Origin: Deroplatys truncata
Taxonomy: Eukaryota; Arthropoda; Insecta; Mantodea; Mantidae
Reading direction: 5' to 3'
Length of the DNA: 64,000 nucleotides
Assembly (NCBI GenBank): GCA_030765065.1
Contig: CM060979.1
Location: 105,822,350 to 105,886,349, forward strand
The number at the start of each line of letters is the position of its first letter. Within the stretch, counting starts at the first letter, position 1. Of the stretch, positions 1 through 10,803 are shown piece after piece. A program made the translations under genes and the position numbers. Below the pieces are notes generated by a model. It saw only the letters and a list, made by a program, of their open reading frames with translations, had not been told where the DNA came from and made no database searches.

Positions 1-802
1 CTCTGTGCAGGCCAGTCCATTACAGGGATGTTATTATGTAACCACACCACCACAGCCCGTGCAGTATGAACAGGTGCTCGATCGTGTTGAAATATGCAAT
101 CGCCATCCCCGAATTGCTCTTCAACAGTGGGAACCAAGAAGGTGCTTAAAATATCAATTTAGGTCTGCGCTGTGATCGTGCCACGCAAAACAACAAGGGC
201 TGCAAGCCCCCTCCAGGAAAAACACGACCACACCATAACACAACCACCTCCGAATTTCACTGTTGGCATTACACACGCTGGCAGATGACGTTCACCGGGC
301 ATTCGCCATACCCACACCCTGCCACGTTGTGTACCGTGATTCATCACTCCACACAACGTTTTGCCACTGTTCAATCGTGTAATGCTGACGCTCCTTACAC
401 CAAGCGAAGCGTCGTTTGGCATTTTCCTGCGTAATGTGTGGCTTATGAGCAGCCGCTCGACCATGGAATCCAAGGTTTCTCACCTCACCCCTAACTGTCA
501 TAGTACTTGAAGTGGATCCTGTTGAAGTTTGGAATTCCATTGTGATGGTCTGGATAGATGTGTGTCTATTACTCTTTACGACCCTCTTCAAATGTCGGCG
601 GTCTCTGTCAGTCAACAGACGAGGTCGGCATGTACGCTTTTGTGCTGTACATGTCCCTTCACATTTTCACTTCACTATCACATCAGAAACAGGACCTAGG
701 GATGTTTAGGAGTGTGGAAATCTCGCGTACAGACTTCTGACACAAGTGACACCCAATCACCTGACCACGTTCGAAGTCCATGAGGTCCACGGAGCGTCCC
801 AT
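1..802 (-). pseudogene. Tc1-like transposase, frameshifted and incomplete
   Basis: DDE transposase of the Tc1 group, which cuts and pastes its element at TA sites. A probable start codon lies at 802-800, opening MGRSVDLMDFERGQVIG, a Tc1-type N-terminal helix-turn-helix. Stops and a frame change follow. The frame at 615-292 carries the second HTH region (LTDRDRRHLKRVVKSNRHTS) and the first catalytic Asp in [10 protein letters not shown] shift near 300-330 moves reading to another frame (473-159, [20 protein letters not shown]). The second Asp is in CIFQHDRAPVHTA at about 115-85. The third acidic residue lies outside the window. With at least one frameshift and several N-terminal stops it cannot make active protein. 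Confidence 0.85.
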
Positions 803-935
803 TCTGCTGTTTCACGATGTCTAATGAGTACTGAGGTCGCGGATGGGTACCAGACAGTAGGTGGCAGCACAATGCACCTAAGATGAAAAACGTATGTTTG
901 TGGGCGTGTCCGGATACTTTTGATCACATAGTGCA
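1..935 (-). mobile_element. Tc1-like DNA transposon, truncated by the window edge
   Basis: The right boundary shows the Tc1-type end seen in many insect elements. Read on the minus strand it begins CACTATGTGATCAAAAGTAT at about 933, followed by CCGGACACGCC, and lies beside a TA-rich target (TATATATA). A broken transposase gene occupies most of the interior and the other inverted repeat would lie before base 1. The family call rests on the terminal motif plus the transposase motifs. The exact outermost base is uncertain by 2-3 nt because the flank is a TA repeat. Confidence 0.85.
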
Positions 936-1699
936 TATATATATATGTGAAATAAAAATTGATAAGACATGTTACAGATAACTAATAATGGCTAGGCCCC
1001 AAATGTTCACGCCAAGTTGCTGCGGCTTCACAAGCTTTCTATTTTACATTTTTCAAAATAACGGATTCCAAACATACCTACATTCTGCACATCAGTATAG
1101 CAATATACGTATATACATGTTAAATTTTATGCTGTCGTATACCTTTCGCAAATCACTTTCTAGTTTAATAAGATACGAAAAGATAATTTAGATTCAGTAC
1201 AGGTTCATCGTGGGCGGATGTAGCGCATTGCTGCCCACCTACAGATGTGATAGTTTGTAGCTTTAACTTCGCGTGCTTCCCACATCAAGTTTCACCCCTC
1301 TTTTTCTCAATGACTGCTTAATGAGCAGGCATAGGGATTTCTAAGCACTAAAGCCAGGACGGGAGGCAATAAGGTTGAACTGTTACTAGAATAAAGGTAG
1401 AGATATAGCAGGTAACCAACCACCCCCATCCTTCGTACATGTTTTGGTGTTTGAAGACAGCACGCAGACCGGTTTTTATCTGCCAATCAGTTATCGCGTT
1501 TCTTTTAGTAAAAGTGGTTTGAATGTTGAGTACTCTAGCCACCTTCTTAAGAATCCCTATGCCTGTTAAGGGGTATTAGCTCAATTTGACAATCCGCAGT
1601 TCGATAAATTTTAATAATCTAATTATTTTCCACTTGCTTCATGAGCAAATTAAGAGTATGTTAAATAGGAAAAAAACCTTTGTGTTGAATTCATATGGT
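936..1699. other. Unassigned AT-rich spacer
   Basis: A short (TA)n run lies at 936-947. Open frames of 60-67 codons here show no recognisable domain and have no supporting start or splice context. I see no gene or RNA. Confidence 0.5.
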
Positions 1700-2215
1700 T
1701 TTTTCTATTCACGTTTCTACACTATTGTTACAAAAGCTTATCCTTCTATCTACGTATTGCTAGTCGAGATAAACTTCACCAAACTCCTTTTTTGTAGGTA
1801 TAAGAAGAATACAGTAAGCTAAAGTGATAGTCAGATTTTTAAAAAAAGAGCTCGTTATATGATGGCTTTGAAATTTCCTACTCTTTGCATGACCACGAGA
1901 AAAAGCGAATAGGAAAAGTATAAGTATTTAGGAATTAAAACCAATAAAAATGAATATATCGGAATTGGTTAACTCTAATAATTTTTATTTGATAAATGGT
2001 GTATTTTAACGAGATATACATGATTTGTGCAGTAAGATTTTGTCTCTTACGGTTTACCAGTTATGCAAGAGTCATTCAGAATGAATTAATACAGGGTATT
2101 CCCATAAAATTCAAGATATACATTTTATTTGTTATGAAAACGTCATGTCTATGGTATTTGTATCAAAATTTCTAGAGCCATTTTTGAGAAACTGAGCTGG
2201 AAGTTGTGGTGGGAG
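1700..2215 (+). repeat. Repeat A, old truncated copy
   Basis: It follows the forward order of repeat A: a CTAC..TTGTTACAAA start, CTTATCCTTCTATCTAC, TCGAGATAAAC, TGGTTAACTC, then TCTCTTACGGTTTACCAGTT, ATGCAAGAGTCATTCAGAATG, AAAATTCAAGATATACATTTT and AGAGCCATTTTTGAGAAACT. It stops before the microsatellite section. Divergence from other copies is clearly higher than between the 21 kb and 23 kb copies, so it looks older. Confidence 0.7.
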
Positions 2216-2590
2216 TTGCATATCGTGTTTACCTCTGAACATTGTTATCAAGCAGCATTGTTTACATGATTTTAACAAAACTGGTACACTTGAATATTAG
2301 AATCTGCCAAACTAAGCCACCCTAAAACTTCCGCTACCCTTATTTTTTACCCCTCTTTGACTCATTTAGACGAAACTTTTTACATTTATACTAATGCTCT
2401 CAAATAAAATTATGTTACCTTAGTCTCAAAAACTAACCCTGAACTATTTTATCCACTTATGTAAAAACTGCACTAATCATTCCTTTTGGACAAAATACTG
2501 AACAACTATACTAGAGGACCTGGAAAACACCATAGATTATCTTACAACTGCAAAGATCCTTATTTGCAATCTTATATACAGTACCTTCAA
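2216..2590. other. Unassigned AT-rich spacer
   Basis: No open frame of interest, no tRNA-like box and no inverted repeats that I could see. Confidence 0.45.
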
Positions 2591-2962
2591 TTTTGCTTTT
2601 TCTACAACATACCCAGTAGGTAGAGAAAGTGCTGAATTCCACCTAAAATTCTATATAGAGATTTCACCGGAAATAACATGTTTTGAGGCTTATCTGAAAC
2701 AAAGAAAATCATTTTTACTTTCTCCACCAAGTACTTAATAGGTAGAGAAGGTAATGCATTCCACCTAAAAATTCGATGTAAAAATTGCACCGGAAATATA
2801 TGTTTTGAAACCTAGTAAAGTTTTTTAGGAAAACTGCGTTGTCATTACTCCAAAAACTAAATGTCCTGTAAGTACCAAACTTGTTTTTTAGGTAAAGTGT
2901 CTTTAAAAGTTGCGACAAGAAGATTTTCAAGAAAATCCTCTAACCCCAAGCTACCCTTTATC

Positions 2963-3476
2963 TTATCTTCATGAATGGAGGAAACTCGCACCTATCCAGG
3001 GGGGATATTATACCCACGTCCCACGAGGGGGCGTCCCCAGGAGGAAGGATGAGGCGAGAGGAGACACCGGGAGGTCGGATCCAGGAGCGACGGTACAGCA
3101 ATGATAGGATCCCTAAGTTTTCAGAAGTAGACACCCCAGGAGACGAGTTAGACCGGGGACCCCGACCCACACAGAGGGGGGTAGGGTTACCCGGTAGCCA
3201 GCCGAAAGCTAGGACCGAGAGGGTTTACAGAGCGCATTCTTTTCTCCTGCCACGCTGCAACGAACGCTATTGCCGACACTTTCGACTCTGAAAGAGACCA
3301 ATGGGACGAAGGATGAATGAAATGATGAATGGAACGAAATGGAAATGGTCGCCTAACGACCCGGTAAAACCTCAGAAAAACCCATGGGTCAGAGTGGCCG
3401 GTGCCGGGGATCGAACACGGGACTTCCAGAATAAACCTTGCCGCCTGAGCTATCCCCCTCGATAAACTGCCGTTAA
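2963..3476 (-). repeat. tRNA-derived SINE (core family 1) inserted in repeat A
   Basis: Read on the minus strand it begins with a tRNA-like head at about 3470: A box GATAGCTCAGGCGG and B box GTGTTCGATCCCCGG. A core follows, GAGGTTTTACCGGGTCGTTAG then GCGACC, and after that a long GC-rich body. The whole block is much richer in G+C than the repeat A sequence on both sides, which marks it as an insertion. The 106-codon plus-strand frame across it (2971-3291) has no recognisable domain and is probably chance in GC-rich DNA. The left boundary is approximate. Confidence 0.7.
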
Positions 3477-3899
3477 ATGTAAGATTTTTCGAAATATTAG
3501 GTTTTATCTAAACTGACACCAATGAGTTTGATTAAAATATCATATGTTCAAGCTGTTTAAATGAAAAATCAAGTTTGTCTCTTGAATTTTATGGCAATAA
3601 CCTGTGAAGTCCTCCTCATTCGGAAGGAATTTTATAATACCTTTTATAACTGGTAAAGGTTAAATGATTACACAAATGCTTATTTATAGAGTAGGCCATT
3701 TCCGAGATATCCGTTTATTTGGTTCAAATTTTTTAGTTCCATTTATATCCCGCCTTTAATTACATTAGTCTTATCGGCGGCCTTTCCTTTGGAACTTATT
3801 GCCTAATGGCAATGGTATTAACTCCTATAACTCTTGTCGTTGGGTTTCTTGCACTTTTGATTTTTAATCATTTGATCATACACACATTCTCACTCTTTC

Positions 3900-4035
3900 A
3901 TACTTCCAGACTTCTGGGAGGATAGGAAATAATCTTGGCTAGAGAAAAATTTCCACCATCTCAGCCGGGATTCGAACCCGCGACCCCTCGCATAACAGGA
4001 AGGTGCTCCACTGAGCTACGGGGCCAGCCGCTTCA
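3900..4035 (-). repeat. tRNA-derived SINE head inserted in repeat A
   Basis: Read on the minus strand: GGCCCCGTAGCTCAGTGGAG is an A-box region and GCGGGTTCGAATCCCGGC is a B-box region, spaced as in a tRNA, followed by a non-tRNA body TGGTGGAAATTTTTCTC. The anticodon-arm position reads CCTGTTATG. Lack of clean acceptor-stem pairing and the attached body argue for a SINE rather than a tRNA gene. Confidence 0.75.
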
Positions 4036-4360
4036 AATTGTTCAGTACTTTGTCATGCTTTTCAAGTTCTGTCGATTTTCAGCTGTTTCTCGCGATTGCA
4101 TGGAAAGCGTATGGGATTTTAAAGCCATAACTATTCGCTTTCACACACTTAACAATCGATTTGGTTTCCTCTATCCCTCTTGTATCTCCCTATCCCTCTT
4201 ATTTCATGTGTAATGAAACTCTAATTACAAATGTTTATCTCAATCAACATGAAGCGGATAGAAAAATAAGCTTGGGTAAAAATAGTTTGTAGAAGCTACA
4301 TAAACAAATTATAATGTGTAGAGAAAATCATGTCAATGTAATACATCAGGTTTCCGAAAT

Positions 4361-5400
4361 TGTCTTTACCTTTATTTTCAATGCTTTATACCTACATAAA
4401 ACCGTACCAGTTCGCTCATCACAAATTTTTGATTTTACACTATAGTACTCGGAAAACATTATAGTCTACCTTAAACTTGTTATCCCTACTGCAGGCTAAG
4501 GATCCGGAACAAGTTAGCAACCAATGTATGTACACGCTAACTATAGAGTTCCATAAACACGGCACTACTGAAGTAAACAGATGCCATTGCACTGCCTTAT
4601 TTACTACTGTAAACAGTACAGTAAGGACACATACACCGGAATTAAAGACGGAAGTGTACTGTACTGTATACGGCCTCACAGGTAAATTAAACTCCATTGC
4701 GCCACCTCACTTCACCCTACTCGCTGTACAATAAACCTCACTTCACTCTTAAGTAGTCCCGGATGTTAGCCTGGTTATTTGCAAGCCATTACGCAAAGCT
4801 GTACCACTTGACCAATCTGAACAAAACGTGGAATGATAGGCTACTCCCGCCTTTCAAGAACCAGTCCCTAGCTATTAGAATGCATCCATGCAACCCCGGG
4901 CGAGACAGCTTGACTCTTCCATACCAAGAAAGTGCTATTGCGGCTGAGCAGCTTGAGGCAACTGTACACACTCACATTCCTAGAGCAACATCAACAATGA
5001 AGTAAACGTTTCGTCTCTGGGGAAATCTTCTCCCGGTCTCAGCTACTAATTGCGAGGTTTTAATGTGAAACAGCTTTAGTGAGGTAATCTTCTTAGTTTT
5101 TGTAACAATGTGGCATCCTATGAATTGCTGTGCGGCGTTGGGTTAGGTTGTCAAATTATTGTTATAATCAAGTTATTGAGTTATTTCAATAAAATATGAT
5201 ACTCATTCCTGAATGCATAGTTTAGCAAGGGCAACTCTCGTAGAAGCTATGCTGAATAATTTTATAACAAATATTTGGATACATAAGGAAGGTCGCGAGA
5301 GAAGCGCGAAGGTATGAGAGGGAGACAGAACACCTCATGGTTCCTTTTAACCCCAAAATACTTGTAGGATTGCATCCCGCAGTGTTGTGGGAGAGATGGG
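4361..5400. other. Unassigned region, two overlapping open frames
   Basis: Opposed 85-codon frames at 4440-4697 (minus) and 4477-4734 (plus) and an 80-codon plus frame at 4763-5005 lie here. None shows a domain I recognise. The 4,470-5,010 stretch has a more balanced base composition than its surroundings, so it may be an unrecognised repeat. Only one copy is in this window. Confidence 0.35.
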
Positions 5401-5404
5401 ATTA

Positions 5405-5408
5405 TGCT

Positions 5409-5457
<49 letters not shown>

Positions 5458-5458
5458 C
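5405..5458. repeat. (CT)n microsatellite
   Basis: CCCTCCCTC followed by about 20 CT units with one TTT interruption. It creates the poly Arg-Glu tract in the antisense frame, which is not a real protein. Confidence 0.95.
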
Positions 5459-5599
5459 TGTCTAATGTGTCTGAAGCAATGAGACGCTAAAAACACTGTT
5501 TCTTCTGTATCATCATTGTAAATCAATGGTAGATATTTAAAAAATCTGATGTTGCATCTGATTATTGTATTCACGTGACCTTCACTACTCAGTCCTGTA

Positions 5600-5770
5600 C
5601 AAACTATTCATACAAAAGTAATTAATTGTTCTTTCACAGAAGCCATGTGTAGGACAAGGTTGGAAAGGTAGAACCATACTGAAAAATTCATAGCCGGGAT
5701 TTGAATCACGGATCTTCCGGTTTCCGGTTGCCCTAACCAACTCAGCTATCATAGTAACATGTCGGCACGA
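5600..5770 (-). repeat. tRNA-derived SINE, family C
   Basis: Minus strand: A box TAGCTGAGTTGGTTAGGG near 5752 and B box GATTCAAATCCCGGCTATG near 5700, then a body ending CTTTCCAACCTTGTCC...GAACAATTAATTAC. The same body motif (AATTAATTGTTCTTTCACA on the plus strand) recurs at about 6238 and 56345, defining a family of at least three copies here. Confidence 0.75.
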
Positions 5771-5865
5771 GTTTAAATTTCCCAACTCGCTCACAATTCT
5801 CCTTGTAAACTAGAAGGAGATCTCAAATTCATTTTGAAAAATAAATTAAAACATTAAACTGAGTT

Positions 5866-6140
5866 TTATTTATAGACGCTCTTTAATTTTTGTGCTCCTT
5901 AGCGTCACTTTCGATATTGGGTGTAAAATACCGGAAATTGTGCTCAGCTCTTTATCAGGCTTGAGGCTTTTTTACGTGCCTAAATCTATGACACGGAACC
6001 ACCCCTTTACTTCCCTTCCGAAGGAAGCCATGCTAAGGATTTTTACGCCCGAAAAAAAAAATCATCGCTTCCGTCAGGCTTGAACCGCGACCTCGGAAAC
6101 TAGAGACTAGCATGGTAACCACTGCACCACGGAGGATGAA
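5866..6140 (-). repeat. tRNA-derived SINE, family B (inverted partner of 7345)
   Basis: Minus strand: CTCCGTGGTGCAGTGGTTAC (A box) and GGTCGCGGTTCAAGCCTGAC (B box), then a body with AAAATCCTTAGCATGGCTTC, GGCACGTAAAAAAGCCTCAA, the segment TTTACACCCAATATCG, and an end TAAAGAGCGTCTATAAATAA. The copy at 7345-7640 matches head, body and end in the opposite orientation. The plus-strand frame at 5892-6083 is antisense to it. Confidence 0.85.
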
Positions 6141-6189
6141 AATTAATTTTGAGATGACATAATCCAAGGTGACTTACAATGCTGTAAGT

Positions 6190-6335
6190 ATTTTAAGTCG
6201 GGCTTCATAGTTTAATCAACTATTGGGTCAATAAATGTAATTAATTGTTCTTTCACACAAGACGTGTGAAGGAAAGTTGGAAAGGTAGAGGTTACGGACT
6301 CGATTCCTGGCTGAGGATGGAAATTTTCCTTTTGC
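6190..6335 (-). repeat. tRNA-derived SINE fragment, family C
   Basis: It shares CAACTATTGGGTCAAT and AATTAATTGTTCTTTCACAC, then a GGAAAGGTAGAG stretch, with the copies at 5.6 and 56.3 kb. A degraded B box (AGGAATCGAGTCC on the minus strand) lies near 6303. The A box is not clear. Confidence 0.6.
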
Positions 6336-6530
6336 AAGTATAAGTGAGAGTGTGAATTTAATGCTTATAAAGCAAAGCCAACGTAAACAAACCCAAAAAG
6401 AACACAATAGTAAACGAGTGAACATCATTGCCGATGAGCAATTTTTCCAAAAGCAGAGCCACCGATATGACCTTAGATGTTAAAGGCGGCATATAAATGT
6501 AAAGAAGAAAGAAAAATAAAGCCCATCACA
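6336..6530 (+). repeat. Retroposon 3' end-like segment
   Basis: ACCGATATGACCTTAGATGT and AAAGGCGGCATATAAATG, followed by an A-rich AAGAAGAAAG stretch, resemble the 3' ends at 26143 (CGATATGACCACGTAAGTTT, AAAGCGACG) and 40257 (AAGCGACATTAAATAAATAA). I read this as the tail of a LINE or LINE-mobilised SINE whose 5' part I cannot define. Confidence 0.4.
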
Positions 6531-7340
6531 AGAAAGGCAAGTTTAAAAACTCCAATGCTAGTTTATGAACTGCAGAGGTCTAATTTTCGTTGCACTAATA
6601 CCTTGCTGACCAAATGTAACGAATTAAACACTTCTAAATTAAATACATGGCATACTGCCACAAGTACCATCGCCTCCATGCTCGATGTGAATTAGTATTT
6701 TGGTTGTTTTAATAGTACGTATGAGATAAGTGCTCTAAGATTTTAGCTCATGTGCGGATTTTTAATGTATTATCATACTAACTTGACTGCATTTTTACGA
6801 AGCATTTACCCTTAAGCTATCCTGCTTGATGCCTGGTTCTTTAATTTTGTTAATACTGGAATCCTTAGAGCAAGTACATGCCTTGCGGTCATGCGAAGAA
6901 TGTCCTTTTGCATGTAACAATTCTATTTTGGAGAGCATAATGAAATTTATATGAGGGATACGTACGCCTCTGAAGTTTACATGAAAATCTCTCAGGAACG
7001 TCCCTTTCCAGGACTTTAAAACCATCCCTTGAATATTTCAGTATGCCTCGTGGACAAAGGCCAGAAAATGTTCCAGAAAACTTTCTACTTAGGAGGAGGG
7101 TAGCACTAAAGGCTTTCTGAAAAGTGAATGAAGATGAATTAAACACTGTGCACTAACTGGAAGCCATTGTCCAAACAGGCAATCGTAACATACTTTTGTA
7201 TTTCCCTCTTCGCAATAGTAATACTGTGATTAAGGGATTCTGTTTAAGGCAGGTGTGACCCTATAGGGTGTGCCTTGGGTGGCATCCATGGCTCGTTCAA
7301 GGGGCTATAAGCAAAGTAGTTTCCCAATGCTTTCCGCGTG
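6531..7340. other. Unassigned spacer
   Basis: The minus-strand frames at 6795-7025 and 6889-7146 (76 and 85 codons) overlap each other and show no known domain. No RNA gene is seen. Confidence 0.4.
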
Positions 7341-7344
7341 TCCT

Positions 7345-7640
7345 CCTCCGGCTGTAGTGGTTACCATGCTAGCCTCTAGTTCCCGAGATCGCGGGTTGAA
7401 ACCCGGCGGAGGGCGATGGATTTTTTCAGGCCTAAAAATCCTTAGCATGGCTTCCTTTGGAAGGGAAGTAAAGCCGGTGGTCCCGTGTCGTAGATATACG
7501 GCACGTAAACGAACCTCAAGCCTGATAAAGAGGCGTCTCAGCAAAATTACCGGTCTTTCACGCCCAATATAGAATGAGACACCAAGGACCGCAGCAGCTA
7601 AAGAGCGTCCATAAACAAAACTTAAAAAAACATAATAAAA
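7345..7640 (+). repeat. tRNA-derived SINE, family B
   Basis: A box GGCTGTAGTGGTTACCATGC, B box GCGGGTTGAAACCCGGCGGA, then AAAATCCTTAGCATGGCTTC, GGAAGGGAAGTAAAGCCG, GGCACGTAAACGAACCTCAA, CGCCCAATATAGAATGAGAC, and an end CTAAAGAGCGTCCATAAACA followed by an A-rich tail. This is the better preserved of the two family B copies. The 116-codon minus frame across it is antisense. Confidence 0.88.
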
Positions 7641-7714
7641 AAATGTCTTCTCCATTACGGGAATGAAGCGACATCATATATACCCAGTTTTGAAAACAGG
7701 AATAAGTTTTCCAT

Positions 7715-7960
7715 CACTGAAAAATCCCCTGATCCTGCCGGGAACTGTACTCGGGACCGTTTTCATGCTATCCACGAGTACGCATCACACCATAGTTGAC
7801 TGGCAGTGATACTGTAGTCCACCTCCGTGTATAAAGTTATTATTCCGGAGCAGCCCAGTTCGAATCTCGGTTGCTGAATTTTCCGTTGCGCTTAAAAGAC
7901 CAATGTCGTTTACCGTACGCAACCCCGGCTTATTTGAGCAATCTTGTCCCATTTCATTCG
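7715..7960. repeat. Degraded SINE-like pieces
   Basis: B-box-like GGGACCGTTTTCATGC and CCCGAGTACAGTTCCCGGC (minus) at 7730-7770, and CCAGTTCGAATCTCGGTTG (plus) at 7857-7875, suggest two decayed tRNA-derived heads. Their bodies do not match the other families clearly. Confidence 0.4.
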
Positions 7961-8968
7961 GCGTCCTATATAAATAATCAACGGTTTAAATTGCGATAAA
8001 CTTTGTAAGAGAAAAATAAAGTAGAATCATTGAGCATTTAAAATATAAAATGGGTTATCCTATACTTCTGTATTTTCAGCATTAGGGAAAGACTATGTGC
8101 TAGCTAATCCAGTATTTGGATCGATGATTGGTGCGTTGTATTGACAAATCTTATACCCAGATGACTCCATTGTATCCTGAATGATTCTGGGTGCCGAAGA
8201 TGCCGACGTTGTAATGCGAAATATGTTACAGCGAAGAGAATTTACGTTTCAAGGGTTGGTGTATATATAAATAACAACTAAATACTAATAAATTAATATA
8301 TAATAAATAGTGTGTGTGTGTATTTACCTTGAATTATAAACCTTTGTAGGGATGCCGGTATACAATTTGGTTTATGTATGCGAAGCGGTTTTCTTCATAG
8401 GAAATTTCAAGAATTTCCCAAAAATCCTCTTCCTGATCAATTTTCAAATTTTCCACGAAATGAATTATATACAGTAAGAATTTACTATGAATAATCTCAA
8501 CGCTGATTAAATTTTTATTGAGGATACCAGAAATTATGATGTCAGACTTGAAGACTGAACTTTGTGGTATTCTTATAAATGGGCAGAAACATTAAAAAAT
8601 AAATTTGGGAGAAGTTCACCATATTTTACAGCAATATAAATAGATTTCTCCCAGGGAACTACTATTTTATAGTATACTTTCTTTACGTATATTCTTAATT
8701 TTTTAAAAAAAATTGTGTGCAAATATTTGGATTTAACTAGCTCATTGAAAGATGCCGTACAACTTAAAACAAGTATTACACAGTAATTATAGGACTGGTT
8801 TGAATTATACTGGGGGAATGCACAGCGGTTTCACCTTATTTTAAGTGAGGTGGAAGTCTAAACGTTCATAAGGGAGTAAAAGCAGTTTAAAGTTGAAAGT
8901 CACAAAGCTGATCATGACAGAAGATATTTCATTTATCACATGATGGACTTAGTTTTGCACATAAAATA
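7961..8968. other. Unassigned AT-rich spacer
   Basis: A (TG)n run of about 7 units lies at 8310-8323. No coding or RNA signal is seen. Confidence 0.5.
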
Positions 8969-9185
8969 TGAGGCGTGTTTTTAAAGTAAGTACCGTTTTA
9001 AAATTTTGCTGCTGCAGCGCTACAGTCGCGATTTTGAACTTGCGCGATCACTTCCTCCATTCATTAGGAAGCCAGATGGCAGCGGTGAGCGATCGTCACG
9101 TTGTGTTTTCTTGTTGTTAGAGCGTTTCAAAACGTTCTAAACAATTGGACCGGCTGTGAAGTCAGATCAGCGTTTCGTTTTTTGA

Positions 9186-9509
9186 ATGCGAGAAATGTCT
9201 CCAACAAACATGCAGCGCCAATTGTGTGAGGTTTATCGGGAAACAATAATGAGTGACAATTTCCAGCCACACCCAATTAAAGAAACTCAAGATCTGATCG
9301 CATTATTTGTTTGGGAACAATTCGACCATCCTCCCTACAGTCCGGATTTGGCACTAAGGGATTTTCATATGAGGAAATTCCTTGGTGGAAAATGTTTCAA
9401 TGACGATTATGCTGTGAAACAAGAGGTGCAGACTTGGCTTTCATCACAGGCGGCATTATTCTTTGAAGAAGGCATGCAAAACAGGTTTCTCATTACCAAA
9501 AGTACCTGA
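9186..9509 (+). pseudogene. Internally deleted mariner transposase (outer element)
   Basis: A 107-codon frame joins an N-terminal mariner stretch (NMQRQLCEVYRETIMSDN) directly to the C-terminal third (TQDLIALFVWEQFDHPPYSP, DLALRDFHMRKFLGGKCFND, TWLSSQAALFFEEGMQNRF). YSPDLALRDFH keeps the third catalytic Asp. The whole central region with the first two Asp residues is missing. The frame once continued into LNNGGDYV at 10804, but the inner mariner now interrupts it inside the asparagine codons. Mariner transposases are about 345 residues long, so roughly 200 residues are lost. Confidence 0.88.
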
Positions 9510-9512
9510 ATA

Positions 9513-10803
9513 CGAGGGACACTATTTATATTTTGAGCCTTGGCAACCCTGAATGTTGTAGGTGCCATCTGACGTTTCCAATGGAAAGTTTGAAATCTTT
9601 TACCATAATCTACTTCAAACATTTTGTCAATAGAGCGTCATTTGTTTTGTTTACACTAACTTGAAAATTGTGTGTCAACAAAAACATGGAATTAACTCGT
9701 GAAAATGTTCGTGCAATGATTTATTACGACTTACGACGTGGATTATCAAGACAAGAGTGCATCGATCAACTAGCTTCCACATTTGGCGACAAAGCTCCAT
9801 CCTTTGCCACTGTGAAAACGCTGGTATAACGAATTTAATCGTGGCCGCCGTTCGCTCAATGAAGTAGTTCGTGAAGGTCGTCCAAAATCAGTTGTTGTGC
9901 CAGAAAACATTAATGCTGTGTAAAAACTAATAATGAAAGATCGTCATGCGACATATTGTGAGATTGAGGCAACCCTAGGCATTAGTTCCACCAGCATATA
10001 TAAAATATTGCATTATTATTTAGCCGTGAAAAAGGTTTGCTCTCATTGGATCCCACATAATTTGATGCAATCTCAAAAAGATGCTCGTGTCGATTGATGT
10101 ACAAAAATGCTCAAGAAATACAATGGCGGTACCTCAAAAGACGTATATAAGATTGTAATAGGTGACGAATCATGGATGTATGCGTATGAGCCGGAACGTA
10201 AACAGCAGTCGACTGAATGGGTTTTCAAGATGAAGCAAATCCAACAAAAGTTGTTTGCACTCGAAGCACTTCGAAGCAAATGGTCACCTGCAGTTCAGGC
10301 AAAACTGGCCATGTGGCAACAGTGCCTTTAGAGGAACGTAAAGCGGTCAATGCCGAATGGTACACAACCATTTGTTTGCCAGAAATCTTCGGTGAAGTAA
10401 GGAAAACCAACAAGAACCGTAGGATCGTTCTTCATCAAGACAATGCGAGCGCACACACATCTCTTCTAACAACAGAGTATTTGAAGGCTCAAAAATCGAA
10501 TCGATGGGTCTTCCGCCATACAGTCCTGATTTGGCACCCAATGACTTCTTTTTGTTCCCGAACATCAAGAATAAATTGCGTGGACAACGATTTTCGTTGG
10601 CAGAAGAAGCCGTTGATGCCTTTAAAAACCATGTTTTGGAGGTGTCTCAAGAAGACTGGAATAAATGTTTTGACAAATGGTTCAAACGGATGCAAAAGTA
10701 TATTGATCATAAAGGAGAATATTTTGAAAAACAATAAAGCAGTTTTTAATCAAAATTTACTTTGTTTTAATTCTTAGGCTCAAATAATAAATAGTGCCCC
10801 TCG
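9513..10803 (+). mobile_element. Full-length mariner element nested in the outer mariner
   Basis: It is 1291 bp, normal for mariner. The inverted repeats are CGAGGGACACTATTTATATT at the left and, read from the right, CGAGGGGCACTATTTATTAT. Both sides carry the TA duplication (9511-9512 and 10804-10805). Removing the element plus one TA restores the outer element's reading frame, so the insertion is exact. It is younger than the outer element but itself mutated. Confidence 0.93.
9686..10737 (+). pseudogene. Mariner transposase pseudogene (inner element)
   Basis: It would encode a full-length mariner DD34D transposase from ATG at 9686 (MELTRENVRAMIYYDLRRGL) to EYFEKQ at 10734. Visible motifs in order: N-terminal HTH with FNRGRRSLNEVVREGRP, HLH/linker ISSTSIYKILH, first catalytic Asp in VIGDESWMYAYEP, second in RIVLHQDNASAHTS, and third in PPYSPDLAPNDFFLF. 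Damage: an extra A in the run near 9819-9822 (VKT for VKR..W), a stop at 9919-9921 (NAV*KLIM), a stop at 10096-10098 (VD*C), a frame change near 10227, and an extra A near 10495. All three Asp codons survive, but the reading frame does not. Confidence 0.93.

Larger units (their letters stand above)
2591..4360 (-). repeat. Repeat A, tandem head plus copy split by two SINEs
   Basis: A 120-bp fragment of the repeat's end (2591-2712, from GTAGAGAAAGTGCTGAATTC to GTTTTGAGGC) is followed directly by a second, longer copy starting TACTTTCTCCACC at 2715. The longer copy runs through ACCGGAAATATATGTTTTGA, GCGACAAGAAGATTTTCAAG and GCTACCCTTTATCTTATC. It resumes after a GC-rich insert at GATTTTTCGAAATATT and ends GTCAATGTAATACATCAGG near 4350. 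Inserts at about 2963-3476 and 3900-4035 are SINEs. The structure repeats the partial-tandem habit of this family seen at 35.6 kb. Confidence 0.75.

Noticed and set aside
2971-3291. 106-codon Gly/Arg/Pro-rich frame
   Set aside because: Lies wholly in a GC-rich SINE insertion inside repeat A; overlapping frames on both strands are also open.
3955-4025. Possible tRNA-Asn gene (minus strand)
   Set aside because: A and B boxes are good, but the acceptor stem does not pair and a SINE-like body follows, so it is called a SINE head.
5347-5574. 75-codon frame with Arg-Glu repeats
   Set aside because: It is the translation of the (CT)n microsatellite on the minus strand.
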